A stretch of DNA of 64,000 nucleotides from CAWBVG01 sp963792175 (lineage in GTDB: Bacteria > Acidobacteriota > Vicinamibacteria > Vicinamibacterales > CAVVIG01). Each line of letters opens with the position of its first letter. Within the stretch, counting starts at the first letter, position 1. The translations under genes were made by a program, and so were the position numbers. A model generated the notes under the pieces. That model was not told the DNA's origin and ran no database searches. It saw only the letters and a list, made by a program, of their open reading frames with translations. The DNA is taken from the NCBI GenBank assembly GCA_963792175.1, contig CAWBVG010000014.1, positions 84,259-148,258 on the forward strand. The letters are read 5' to 3'. Shown here one piece after another: positions 9,618 through 18,033 of this stretch.

Positions 9618-11848
9618 TGCGATATTTCACGGCGGCGGTGTTCGTGGCGCTGGCAGCGCTCGCGCTGCAGGCGTCGTCACCGAAGTTCTTCCAGTCGTCG
9701 ACCCAGACCGATTTTCTCAAGGGCGACGTCGAGAACCTGTCGATTGACAGCCACGGCCAGCTGACGCTCGGTCCGGCCACCGAGCTCGTGTTCGAGACGT
9801 CGGCGCCGTTTCTGTGGTCGATGATCGCGGAGTCCGACGGCTCGCTGTTCGTCGGCACCGGCAACGAGGGCAAGGTCTTTCGCATCGATCCGCAGGGCAA
9901 GGGGTCGCTGTTCTTCGACAGCACCGAGCTCGAGGCCCACGCGCTCGCGCCCGCGCCGAACGGCGGGATTTACGTCGGCACGTCGCCCGACGGCCGCATT
10001 TACAAAGTCGATCGCAACGGCAACGCGTCGCCGTTCTTCAGCTCCGAGGACAAGTACATCTGGGCGCTGGCGGTCGACACGAAGGGCAACCTGTTCGCAG
10101 CGACCGGCGACAAGGGGATCATCTACAAGATCGCACCGGACGGCAAAGGCGTGCCGTTCTACAAGACCAACGCGACGCACGCCACCGCGCTCGCGTTCGA
10201 CAAGGCCGGCAATCTCCTGGCCGGTACCGGCACGCCGGGGAAGGTGCTGCGGATCGATCCGGAGGGGAAGGCGTTCGTCCTGCTCGATTCGCCGTTCCAG
10301 GAAATCCGCGCTCTCCGATTCGACGACAAGGGCACGTTGTACGTGGCGGCCCTGAGTGGACGTCCCGGGAGCAGCGGCGGCGGCGCCCCGGCGCTGACGG
10401 ACGATCGCCCCGACCGCCCGGCGGCGACGGAAGCCCGTGCGCCAATCCCGTCGGTGTCCGTCGAGGTCACCTCGATGTCGATCGTCGACGTCGGCGGGAG
10501 CAGCGGCGCCTCGACGCGGGAAGATCGCCGCCAGCCGAAGGGTGCCGTCTATCGCATCTCTCCCGACGGCGTGTGGGACCAGCTCTGGGAGTCGCGCGAC
10601 GACGCGCCGTACGATCTGACCTTCGATCAGAATGGCACGCTCGTCATCGGCACCGGCGGCAAGGGCAAGATCTACCGCCTCGAGGGCGACCCGCCGCGGC
10701 CGACCCTGCTGGCGCGCGCCAGCGCGCAGCAGGTGACCGCGTTCCACAAGGACGCGCGTGGCCGCCTGTACTACGCGACCGCGAATCCGGGAAAGGTCTT
10801 CAGGCTCTCCCCGGACCGCGCGCCGCGGGGCACCTACGAATCCGACGTGCGCGACGCGCAGATGGTGTCCACCTGGGGCGCAATCAGCTGGCGCGCCAGC
10901 GTGCCGGCCGGCAGCCGCATCGAGATGTACACGCGGTCCGGGAATACCGAAACCCCAGACGACACCTGGAGCGCCTGGGCCGGGCCGTACGTCAACGCCG
11001 AAGGATCGCCGGTGACGAGCCCCAAGGCCCGCTACCTGCAATGGCGGTGCGTCGTCACCGGCCAGGGCGGCCCCGGGCCCGTGCTGACGTCGGTGACGGC
11101 TGCCTACCTGCAGCGCAATCTGCGGCCGGTGGTGCGCTCGATCACCGTGCATCCGCCAGGCATCGTGTTTCAGAAGCCGTTCTCGACGGGCGATCCGGAG
11201 CTCGCCGGCTTCGAGGATCAGTCGACGCCGGACCGCAAGCTCGCCGCCGCGGCCAGCGCCCAGCCCGGGTCGTCCTCGTCGCTCGGCCGGCGCACCTACC
11301 AGAAATCGCTGCAGACGCTGATCTGGAAAGCCGACGACGAGAACGACGACGACCTGGTGTACGACGTGCTCTACCGGCGCGAAGGTGAGACGGCGTGGAA
11401 GACGCTGCGGAAGGCGACGCCGGAAGCCATTCTCGTGTGGGACACCACCACCATTCCGAACGGGACTTATTTCGTGAAGATCGTCGCTTCCGACTCGGCG
11501 TCGAATCCGGCGGCGACCGCGCTGGCCGGCGAGCTGGACAGCGTCGCGTTCGAGGTGGACAACGCGCCGCCGGCGATTGTCGTCGGCAACGTCCGCGTCG
11601 ATCGCGGGCGCACCATCATTCCCTTCGACGTCAAGGACGACCACTCCCCCATCCAGCGCGTCGAGTTCTCACAGGACGGCCAGCGCTGGCGCGGCGTTTT
11701 CCCGGTGGACGGGATTGCCGACTCCCGCGACGAGCACTACGAGCTGTCTGTGGATGGCGAGCTCGGCGAACGCGGCCTGACGCTTCGCGCGAGCGACTCG
11801 ATGAACAACGTCGCGACCATGCACGTTCCACCTCCGCGCCGACGATAG
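9617..11848 (+). CDS. secreted beta-propeller / fibronectin-like protein
   Basis: 743 residues with signal peptide MRYFTAAVFVALAALALQA. Residues ~60-430 hold repeated blades of the form GKVFRIDPQGKGSLFF, GRIYKVDRNGNASPFF, GIIYKIAPDGKGVPFY, i.e. an NHL/SMP-type propeller. The middle (~440-560) is a carbohydrate- or discoidin-like stretch, and the C-terminus has Ig/FN3-like strands ending in LTLRASDSMNNVATMHV. No catalytic residues recognised; likely extracytoplasmic. Start overlaps the stop of the S55 peptidase, suggesting they act together. Function not known. Confidence 0.85.
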   Translation: MRYFTAAVFVALAALALQASSPKFFQSSTQTDFLKGDVENLSIDSHGQLTLGPATELVFETSAPFLWSMIAESDGSLFVGTGNEGKVFRIDPQGKGSLFFDSTELEAHALAPAPNGGIYVGTSPDGRIYKVDRNGNASPFFSSEDKYIWALAVDTKGNLFAATGDKGIIYKIAPDGKGVPFYKTNATHATALAFDKAGNLLAGTGTPGKVLRIDPEGKAFVLLDSPFQEIRALRFDDKGTLYVAALSGRPGSSGGGAPALTDDRPDRPAATEARAPIPSVSVEVTSMSIVDVGGSSGASTREDRRQPKGAVYRISPDGVWDQLWESRDDAPYDLTFDQNGTLVIGTGGKGKIYRLEGDPPRPTLLARASAQQVTAFHKDARGRLYYATANPGKVFRLSPDRAPRGTYESDVRDAQMVSTWGAISWRASVPAGSRIEMYTRSGNTETPDDTWSAWAGPYVNAEGSPVTSPKARYLQWRCVVTGQGGPGPVLTSVTAAYLQRNLRPVVRSITVHPPGIVFQKPFSTGDPELAGFEDQSTPDRKLAAAASAQPGSSSSLGRRTYQKSLQTLIWKADDENDDDLVYDVLYRREGETAWKTLRKATPEAILVWDTTTIPNGTYFVKIVASDSASNPAATALAGELDSVAFEVDNAPPAIVVGNVRVDRGRTIIPFDVKDDHSPIQRVEFSQDGQRWRGVFPVDGIADSRDEHYELSVDGELGERGLTLRASDSMNNVATMHVPPPRRR

Positions 11849-11857
11849 AGAACCCCA

Positions 11858-11990
11858 GACGGCTTATCACGAAGACACGAAGAGACCGAAGACCACGAAG
11901 AGTCTTTTCGTAAGAGAAGAACTTCGCGTCCTTCGTCTCGCTGCGGCGTTGACCGAGCGAAGCGCGGGGCTTAGCCGAGCGTTACGCCCG
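11858..11990. repeat. intergenic repeat: CACGAAG-type tandem followed by ACGCTCGGCTAA-type element
   Basis: 11866-11945 consists of degenerate units of CACGAAG / CGAAGAC with a reverse-complementary CTTCGTC end, so it can fold back. It is followed at about 11947-11990 by GACCGAGCGAAG...GGGGCTTAGCCGAGCGT, the reverse complement of an element at 41105. Related CACGAAG arrays occur at 49640-49742 and inside the trpC tail. Confidence 0.75.
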
Positions 11991-12800
11991 GACGGTGCGG
12001 ATGTGGGTCGTGGTGTCCGCGCGCTTCTTCGGCGGCAGCGGCACGTCGAGCGGCTTGTTGGCGCGAACGGTCGCGCGCTCGACGAGCAGCAGCACCTGCG
12101 CGGTTCCCGGCAGCACCGGCTGCGCCGCATCGAGACGTGAGCGCGACACCACGTCGAGCAGCCCTTCGATCAATTGCACCTGGCTCGCCGCGGTTTGACG
12201 GCCATTGCGCAGCAGCGGCAGGTTCGGCAGGCGGCCCTGCCGGGTCAGCACCGCCTCGAGCGTGAAGACGGCGTCCTGCCCCGCCGACGCGTTCGCGCGT
12301 TGAAACCGCTCGGCCCAGCGTTCGCGGCAGGCCAGCGTCTCTCCCAAATCGGTCACCGAGTCGCATTCGAGCGGCGTCGCCAGCACGTTGACGATCGCCG
12401 CCAGCGAATCGGGCCGTTCATCGGCCGCGAACCGCATCATGCCGAGCACGATGACCATGCAGACCAACGCCGCAGCGGCGGCGCCGAGCCCGGCGTACAC
12501 GAAGTGCATGTCGTCGAACAGTCCACGGACGGTGGTGACGAACGCCACGTCGTCCTCGGCCTTGAGGCGGTTGACGACGTTGGCATTGAAGGCGGCGGCT
12601 TCTTCGTGCGTGAAGACTGGGCGGCTTGCCGCGCACGCCTGCAGCAGCGTCCGCACCTCACCAAGCTCCGCGAGCGCCGCGGCACAGTGATCGCACCACT
12701 CCAGATGGGAGCCGACCGCAATCTGATCCCGGACGTCGAGCTCGCGATCGTGAAACGCTTGCAGCCGCCGGCGCGCCGCCGCGCAGGAAAGCGGTCTCAT
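11982..12800 (-). CDS. anti-sigma factor with zinc-finger (ZAS-type) domain
   Basis: 272 residues from ATG at 12800, which overlaps the sigma-factor stop (ATGA). N-terminal cytoplasmic part has the anti-sigma zinc motif (H-x3-C-x2-C in SHLEWCDHCAAAL, about residues 31-38). A single membrane span follows near residue 100 (VYAGLGAAAAALVCMVIVLGMM), then a periplasmic domain without recognised motif. Known role of such proteins: bind and hold the partner ECF sigma factor until a signal releases it. Its last codons run into the dispersed repeat. Confidence 0.88.
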   Translation of the reverse strand: MRPLSCAAARRRLQAFHDRELDVRDQIAVGSHLEWCDHCAAALAELGEVRTLLQACAASRPVFTHEEAAAFNANVVNRLKAEDDVAFVTTVRGLFDDMHFVYAGLGAAAAALVCMVIVLGMMRFAADERPDSLAAIVNVLATPLECDSVTDLGETLACRERWAERFQRANASAGQDAVFTLEAVLTRQGRLPNLPLLRNGRQTAASQVQLIEGLLDVVSRSRLDAAQPVLPGTAQVLLLVERATVRANKPLDVPLPPKKRADTTTHIRTVRA

Positions 12801-13402
12801 GCCGTCCTCGCTTCGCGCAGCTCGAGCCGTAACGACTGGCGCGCGCGCGTGAGGCGCGATTTGACGGTGCCGATCGCGACGCCGAGGGAGAAGGCGATTT
12901 CCTCGTAGCTCAGGCCGTCGATTTCGCGCAGCACGATGGCGGTGCGCTGATCGAACGGCAGCTGATCGAGTGCCTGCTGCAGCCGCTCGGCCAGTTCCTT
13001 CTGGGCGAGGACGCGGTCCGGCGTCGTGTCGCCGTTCGAGCGGAACTCGCCGTGCAGCGCGATGTGCTGATCGAGCGACACCTGATCCGCTCGGTGACGC
13101 CGCCGCCAGAACCGGTGCCGGTTGCGCGCCTGGTTGACGGCGATGCGGTAGATCCAGGTGCGGAGGCTCGACTGGCCGCGGAACCGGTGAATGGTGCGGA
13201 AGACGCGAAGGAAGACTTCCTGCGACAGGTCCAGCGCTTCGTCGTGATCGCCGAGCAGGTTCATGGCCAGCTGGACGACCATTCGCTGGTGTTCGGCCAC
13301 GAGCTCCGAACAGGCCGATTCCTCGCCGGCAGCACAGCGCTGGATGAGCGCCGCCTCTCGGCCGCCTACGTCGCTCCAACTGGCAACGCGCGCCTGTTTC
13401 AC
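12797..13402 (-). CDS. ECF (sigma-70 family) RNA polymerase sigma factor
   Basis: 201 residues. Region 2 is QRMVVQLAMNLLGDHDEALDLSQEVFLRVFRTIHRF with the DLSQEVF signature and SLRTWIYRIAVNQ; region 4 is LPFDQRTAIVLREIDGLSYEEIAFSLGVAIGTVKSRLTRAR, a typical HTH. GTG at 13402 is preferred because GGAG lies 6 nt upstream; GTG 13414 is possible. Co-translated with its anti-sigma factor and divergent from the TPR gene at 13494. Target regulon unknown. Confidence 0.93.
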   Translation of the reverse strand: MKQARVASWSDVGGREAALIQRCAAGEESACSELVAEHQRMVVQLAMNLLGDHDEALDLSQEVFLRVFRTIHRFRGQSSLRTWIYRIAVNQARNRHRFWRRRHRADQVSLDQHIALHGEFRSNGDTTPDRVLAQKELAERLQQALDQLPFDQRTAIVLREIDGLSYEEIAFSLGVAIGTVKSRLTRARQSLRLELREARTA

Positions 13403-13493
13403 GGAGATCTCCACTATATCAAGTTAGACCCCGGCCGTGGCCCAGGGTTCCGTCTGGGGCTGCTAGGATAGACGCCTAGGCCGCAGGCCCCCT

Positions 13494-14894
13494 ATGAAGC
13501 GCTCCCTTGCCGTCGTCGCGGTGCTGGCCCTGAGCGCCGCGGGGGCCGTCAGCGCCTATTGGGCGGTGGCCCGGCAGCGCGACTACCGGAAGGCGCTGAG
13601 CCGCGGCGATACCGCGCTGCGCGAGGACCAGACCTTTGCGGCCATCGAGGCCTACAGCGGGGCGATCGCCCTGCGCGGCGACTCGATGCTCGCCTACCTG
13701 CGACGGGGCGAAACCTACCAACGCCGTGGCGACCGCGGCGACCTCGACGCCGCCGCCCGCGATTTTCGTAAGGCGGCGGCGCTCGACCCCAGCGCCACCC
13801 ACCCCCTGGAATCGCTGGGCGACGTGCTGTATCAGGTCCAGCGGTATGGCAATGCGGCCGACGCCTTCGCCCAGTGCCTGCGGCTGGACGATCGCTCGGC
13901 GCGCGTGAGCTACAAGCTCGCGCTGTCCCGCTACCGCGACGGCGACGTGAACGGCGCGCTCGCCGCCGTGAACCAGGCCGTGCGGTTGGACGATCGGATG
14001 GCCGACGCCTACTACCTCCTGGGGATCTGCCTGCGGGAAAAACGCCGGATGTCCGACGCGCTGCCAGCCCTCGAAAAGGCGGTCGCGCTTTCTCCGGGCT
14101 TGATCGCGGCGCGCGAGGAGCTGGCCGACGTATTCGCGGCGCTCGGCCGGCGCGGAGACGAGCTGGAGCAGCTGCAGCTGCTGGCGGGGCTCGATCGGGA
14201 TCACGTCGAACGTCAGGTGGCGGTCGGCCTGGCGCACGCGCGCGCCGGGCACTGGGATCTCGCCGTGCTCACGCTCGGGAACGCGCTCGAGCGCAACCCG
14301 GACGAACCGCAGATCTATCGGGCGCTGGGACAGGTCTGGCTGGAGCGTCCGCGCGACGACCGCGCCTTCTTGAGCAAGGCGCGGCAGGCGCTCGAGCGCG
14401 CCGCCGCGAGTACGAACGCGGGCAGCGACGTGTTGACCTTGTACGGGCGCGCGCTGCTGCAGGAGGGCGAGAACGAAGCGGCCGAGCATACGCTGCAGCA
14501 GGCGACGAGCCGCTATCCGATCGAGCCGGCCGCGTTCCTGCTCTACGCGTCCGCCGCCGAAAGGCAGAATCATCTGGATGCCGCTCGCAACGCCCTGATT
14601 CTCTATGGCAGCGTCGTCCCGGAGGATCGCGACTTCGTGGCGCGCGCGTCGCGGATCGCGGCGTTGTCACTGCGGCTCAACGACCCTGACACCGCGGTCG
14701 AATGGCTGGACCAGGCGGCGTCCGCCAGCCCGAACGATACGAAGCTGATCGCGCTCCTGGCAGAGGCCCAGCTGAAAGCAGGCGACACCGAAGCGGCGTC
14801 GGCGTCGATCGAACGCGGCTTGGCAAAAGATCCGGCGAACGCCGCGCTTCGGAGCGTGAAGCTCCGGGCCGACGCCCTCAAATCGAAACGCTGA
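13494..14894 (+). CDS. secreted or membrane-anchored TPR protein
   Basis: 466 residues. N-terminal signal or anchor (MKRSLAVVAVLALSAAGAVSAYWAVA), then about ten tetratricopeptide repeats, e.g. FAAIEAYSGAIALRGDSMLAYL, GNAADAFAQCLRLDDRSARV, NGALAAVNQAVRLDDRMADAYY, DTAVEWLDQAASASPNDTK. TPRs are protein-binding scaffolds; no enzyme motif. Divergent from the ECF sigma gene with an 80-bp intergenic region, so it may belong to that regulon (inference). Confidence 0.88.
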   Translation: MKRSLAVVAVLALSAAGAVSAYWAVARQRDYRKALSRGDTALREDQTFAAIEAYSGAIALRGDSMLAYLRRGETYQRRGDRGDLDAAARDFRKAAALDPSATHPLESLGDVLYQVQRYGNAADAFAQCLRLDDRSARVSYKLALSRYRDGDVNGALAAVNQAVRLDDRMADAYYLLGICLREKRRMSDALPALEKAVALSPGLIAAREELADVFAALGRRGDELEQLQLLAGLDRDHVERQVAVGLAHARAGHWDLAVLTLGNALERNPDEPQIYRALGQVWLERPRDDRAFLSKARQALERAAASTNAGSDVLTLYGRALLQEGENEAAEHTLQQATSRYPIEPAAFLLYASAAERQNHLDAARNALILYGSVVPEDRDFVARASRIAALSLRLNDPDTAVEWLDQAASASPNDTKLIALLAEAQLKAGDTEAASASIERGLAKDPANAALRSVKLRADALKSKR

Positions 14895-14905
14895 CCGCGC
14901 CGCGG

Positions 14906-15352
14906 CTACAGCAGCGTGGTCCGCGGATTGGCGTGGCCGTCGTCCAACGCCACGCACACCATGTTGAGCCGGTAGTACAGATCGTCGAGAAATGCTTTCT
15001 GCGAGACGAGCGAAAACAGGTGATGCTCGGCGATGGACACGATCTGTACGTGCGCACCCGGCCCCGTCATCCACGCGAGCAGGTGACGTTGCTGGTCCAG
15101 GCTGAGCGCATCGGCGCCCCAGATAATCATCGCGCCGCTGGTGATCCGTGGCGGATCGGTGGCGACTGCGGGACGCCACTGCCAGATCGGTGTTCTCAGC
15201 TGTGGGCGGAGCCGCGACAGCGCCGGGCTGATGCTGGCGTCGTCTCCCACGAGGAGCACGTGCGGATGCCACTCGCGGAACAACGGCGGCTCGTTGACGT
15301 GACGGGCGGTCGCAACGGGGAATCTGTCGGGTGGGGCGAACGCTTGAAGCAT
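14906..15352 (-). CDS. degenerate sigma-54 AAA-domain protein lacking the ATPase core
   Basis: About 148 residues if started at ATG 15352 (MLQAFAPPDRFPVATARH). The C-terminal half resembles the end of sigma-54 activator AAA domains: LLAWMTGPGAHVQIVSIAEHHLFSLVSQKAFLDDLYYRLNMV, matching the usual R-F-R-x-D-L-Y-Y-R-L-N-V segment. Walker A, the GAFTGA loop and a DNA-binding HTH are absent, so it cannot act as a normal activator. It may be a remnant or a binding partner. Convergent with the TPR gene, 11 nt apart. An in-frame extension to 15661 looks non-coding and was not used. Confidence 0.6.
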   Translation of the reverse strand: MLQAFAPPDRFPVATARHVNEPPLFREWHPHVLLVGDDASISPALSRLRPQLRTPIWQWRPAVATDPPRITSGAMIIWGADALSLDQQRHLLAWMTGPGAHVQIVSIAEHHLFSLVSQKAFLDDLYYRLNMVCVALDDGHANPRTTLL

Positions 15353-15597
15353 GTCTGTGTGCCTGTCAGTCCATAAAACGGCGGACCCAACTCCCGAGCA
15401 ACGTAGATGCCATCCGGTCGATTCATCAGCATCGGCCATTCGAGAGACGCGAGTCAGCTCTGCCGACGTCTCAGCCTGATACAGCAGTTGTAATGCTTTG
15501 AGTCGATGAGCCGGCTCGTTGCACGGTACTCGATTTAATTCCTGCCCAAATCGTCCGGCTCGCGCTGGCACCAAACCTGCTGAGTTTTTGCCGAGGT

Positions 15598-17515
15598 TTG
15601 GCCCCAGTGAGTGGTTCGTGTCTTCTGCGCACGCTGCCCCGCACGGTTTTCGTGGTTGCAAGCGCTCTCGCTCTAGCCACCCCTCGGGCCGCCGAGGCCC
15701 AGACCGGCGCCAACGTGCTGGTCGTGATCAACCACGCCAGTTCCGCCAGCGAAACGATTGGCCGTCAGTACGCGGAGCGGCGTGGCGTCCCCGAACACAA
15801 CCTGTGTGTCCTGCAGCTCCCGCTCGACGAGTCGGTCAATCGCGAGGTCTACGACACGCAGATCGAGCAGCCCATCTGGGCCTGCATCGCAAACCGGCAG
15901 GCACAGGATCGAATCCTTTACATCGTGCTGACCAAGGATGTACCGATTCGAATCAGCGGTACCAGCGGACGATCGGGCACCAACGCGAGCGTCGATTCAG
16001 AGCTGACGCTGCTCTACCGCCGCCGCACCGGCGAGTCGGTTCCGGTCGTGGGCTTCGTACCCAATCCCTACTTCGCCGGTGCCACCGCTTCGGCGACGGT
16101 CGAACCGTTCACGCATCGCTCGCACGACATCTATCTCGTGACACGGCTCGACGGTTACACCCTTCAGGATGCACTGGCGCTCATCGACCGCGCCGCCGCG
16201 CCGACGGCGGACGGCGTGCTTTGCCCTCGACACGCGAGCGGCGGAGGGCGACCCGATTCCCAACCGATGGCTCGGCGCGGCCGCCGAACGTCTGACGGCG
16301 CAGGGACTCGGCAACCGAATCGCGCCAGCCGGGCCGGCGGCCGGTCGCAGCGCGTTCGGCCTGCTGGGCTACTACTCCTGGGGGTCGAACGAGGACGGCA
16401 ATCGCCGCCGGGCCCCCGATGTCACGTTCTATCCTGGAGCGCTCGCCGGCATGTTCGTCAGCACGGACGGCCGGACGTTCAAAGAGCCGCCGGCGTCGTG
16501 GCAACCCGGCGACCGCACGCCTAACGCGCGGTTCGCCGGCACCTCCGATTCGCTCGCCGCGGACTTGATCCGCGCGGGCGTGACGGGCGTATCCGCGAAT
16601 GTCGACGAGCCCTATCTCGATGCGTCGATTCGACCCGACATTCTGTTTCCGGCCTATGCCGGCGGCCGCAATCTGGCGGAGTCGTTCTACGCCGCGATGC
16701 CCTATCTGAGTTGGCAGACGCTCATCGTCGGCGACCCGCTGTGCGCGCCGTTTCCGCGGCAGCCTCTCACCGCCGAGGCCACCGATCCGCCGATCGAGGC
16801 CACGACCGAGTTGCCGGCCGAGTTCAGCCGCCGGAAGCTTGCGAACATCTATCCGGCGATTTCACGCTCTGCGGTCGTCGCGTTCATGAAGTTCCAATCG
16901 CGCGCACTCCGCGGCGACACGGCGGGCGCACGCAAGGCACTCGAAGCGGCAATCGCCGCGGAGCCGCGGTTCATTCCGGCGCGGATCGAACTGGCGCTGA
17001 TCGACGACCACGCCGGCAACCGCGAATCGGCCATCGAGCAGTACCGCGCCATCCTGACCTACAGCCCCAACGATCCGCTCGCGCTCAACAACCTCGCGTA
17101 CGCGCTCGCGGTTTATCGCAACAGTCCCGAAGAGGCGCTGCCGATCGCCCAGCGCGCAACCGTCGTCGCGCGTGAAGATCCGACACGCCTCGGCGGCGCG
17201 AGCATCGCGAACTACTACTCACTGGGCACGTACCGGCGCGAGCCGCTGGTGCCGTACTCGCTCGACACGCTGGCGTGGGTGCAGCACCTGCTGGGTCGCC
17301 ACGTGGAAGCGGCGAGCACAATTCGAGACGCGCTGGCCGCCGACGCCGGCTTCGCGCCCGATCTCCGGTGGCATGCGGCGATCATCTACGCCGCTGTCGA
17401 CGATATGCATCAGGCGTCTGCCGAGCTGAGCGCGGCCGTCACCGCCGATCCCACGCTCGTGAACCGCGCGGAGATTCAGAAGCTGCGGCAGCAACTCGCC
17501 GCCAGAAAATTCTGA
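15598..17515 (+). CDS. TIGR03790-type secreted protein with C-terminal TPRs (frameshift in sequence)
   Basis: 639 residues after repair. Signal peptide ends near AEAQ (residue ~35). Residues ~40-390 match the TIGR03790 pattern: NVLVVINHASSASETIGRQYAERRGVPEHNLCVL, ILYIVLTKDVPIRISGT, and late ESFYAAMPYLSWQTLIVGDPLCAPF. Residues ~430-640 are TPRs (ARKALEAAIAAEPRFIPARIELA, SAIEQYRAILTYSPNDPLALNNLAYAL). The frame breaks at 16214-16216; adding one CG yields DGACFALDTRAAEGDP. Function of the family is not established. GTG at 15598 is the chosen start. Confidence 0.82.
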
Positions 17516-17547
17516 TCTCCGTTAGAATTGGAGAGGGTTTCCGCAGA

Positions 17548-18033
17548 ATGGCCGCACGTCCGCAGCGACAGCATCCGTTGGACCGATCGGAACGAGCTCA
17601 CCCGTTTCTGCGTCCGCATCGACCAATAGCTCAACCGGTGGCGCCGCCACCGATCGCGCCGAGGGAGCGCTTCGAGCCACCATGGACCGAGCGCCTGTGG
17701 GTACGGCTCGTGTGCCTGGCACTCAAACCGTTCAGTTGGCTCCACCGTTGCAAATGCTGCTGGCGGGGCCGGCTTCGAGCGAAGGTTGGCCATCAGCCGG
17801 ATCATCTGGTGGTGCTGCACGTCTGCCCGGTATGCAACGCGGCACGGCCCGTCCCCTTTTCCTGCAGCCGGCATCACACCGGAAGCACCTCCTCGTCTAG
17901 CCTGCCGCGTCGTTTAAGAACGCCTGCCCCGCCGAAGCTCGTCAATCTTCAATCGAGCGAAGGTGGGTCTGAGCTCGCGTTCGACTCGTCGGACGCGATG
18001 CCAAGACGCGTCATCAGTTTCGTCAGTCCCTGA
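17548..18033 (+). CDS. hypothetical Cys/Arg-rich protein
   Basis: Possible 161-residue protein, ATG 17548, with GGAGAGGG about 12 nt upstream. Seen: WTERLWVRLVCLALKPFSW followed by CKCC and later CPVCNAARPVPFSC, which could bind metal. Its last 85 bases lie over the 3' end of the convergent sigma-54 activator. No family recognised; the composition is only weakly protein-like. Confidence 0.3.
   Translation: MAARPQRQHPLDRSERAHPFLRPHRPIAQPVAPPPIAPRERFEPPWTERLWVRLVCLALKPFSWLHRCKCCWRGRLRAKVGHQPDHLVVLHVCPVCNAARPVPFSCSRHHTGSTSSSSLPRRLRTPAPPKLVNLQSSEGGSELAFDSSDAMPRRVISFVSP

Noticed and set aside
9677..11644. 655-residue frame opposite the propeller gene
   Set aside because: Long only because of high GC; Arg/Val/Gly-rich, no start signal, and the plus-strand gene has real repeats and a signal peptide.
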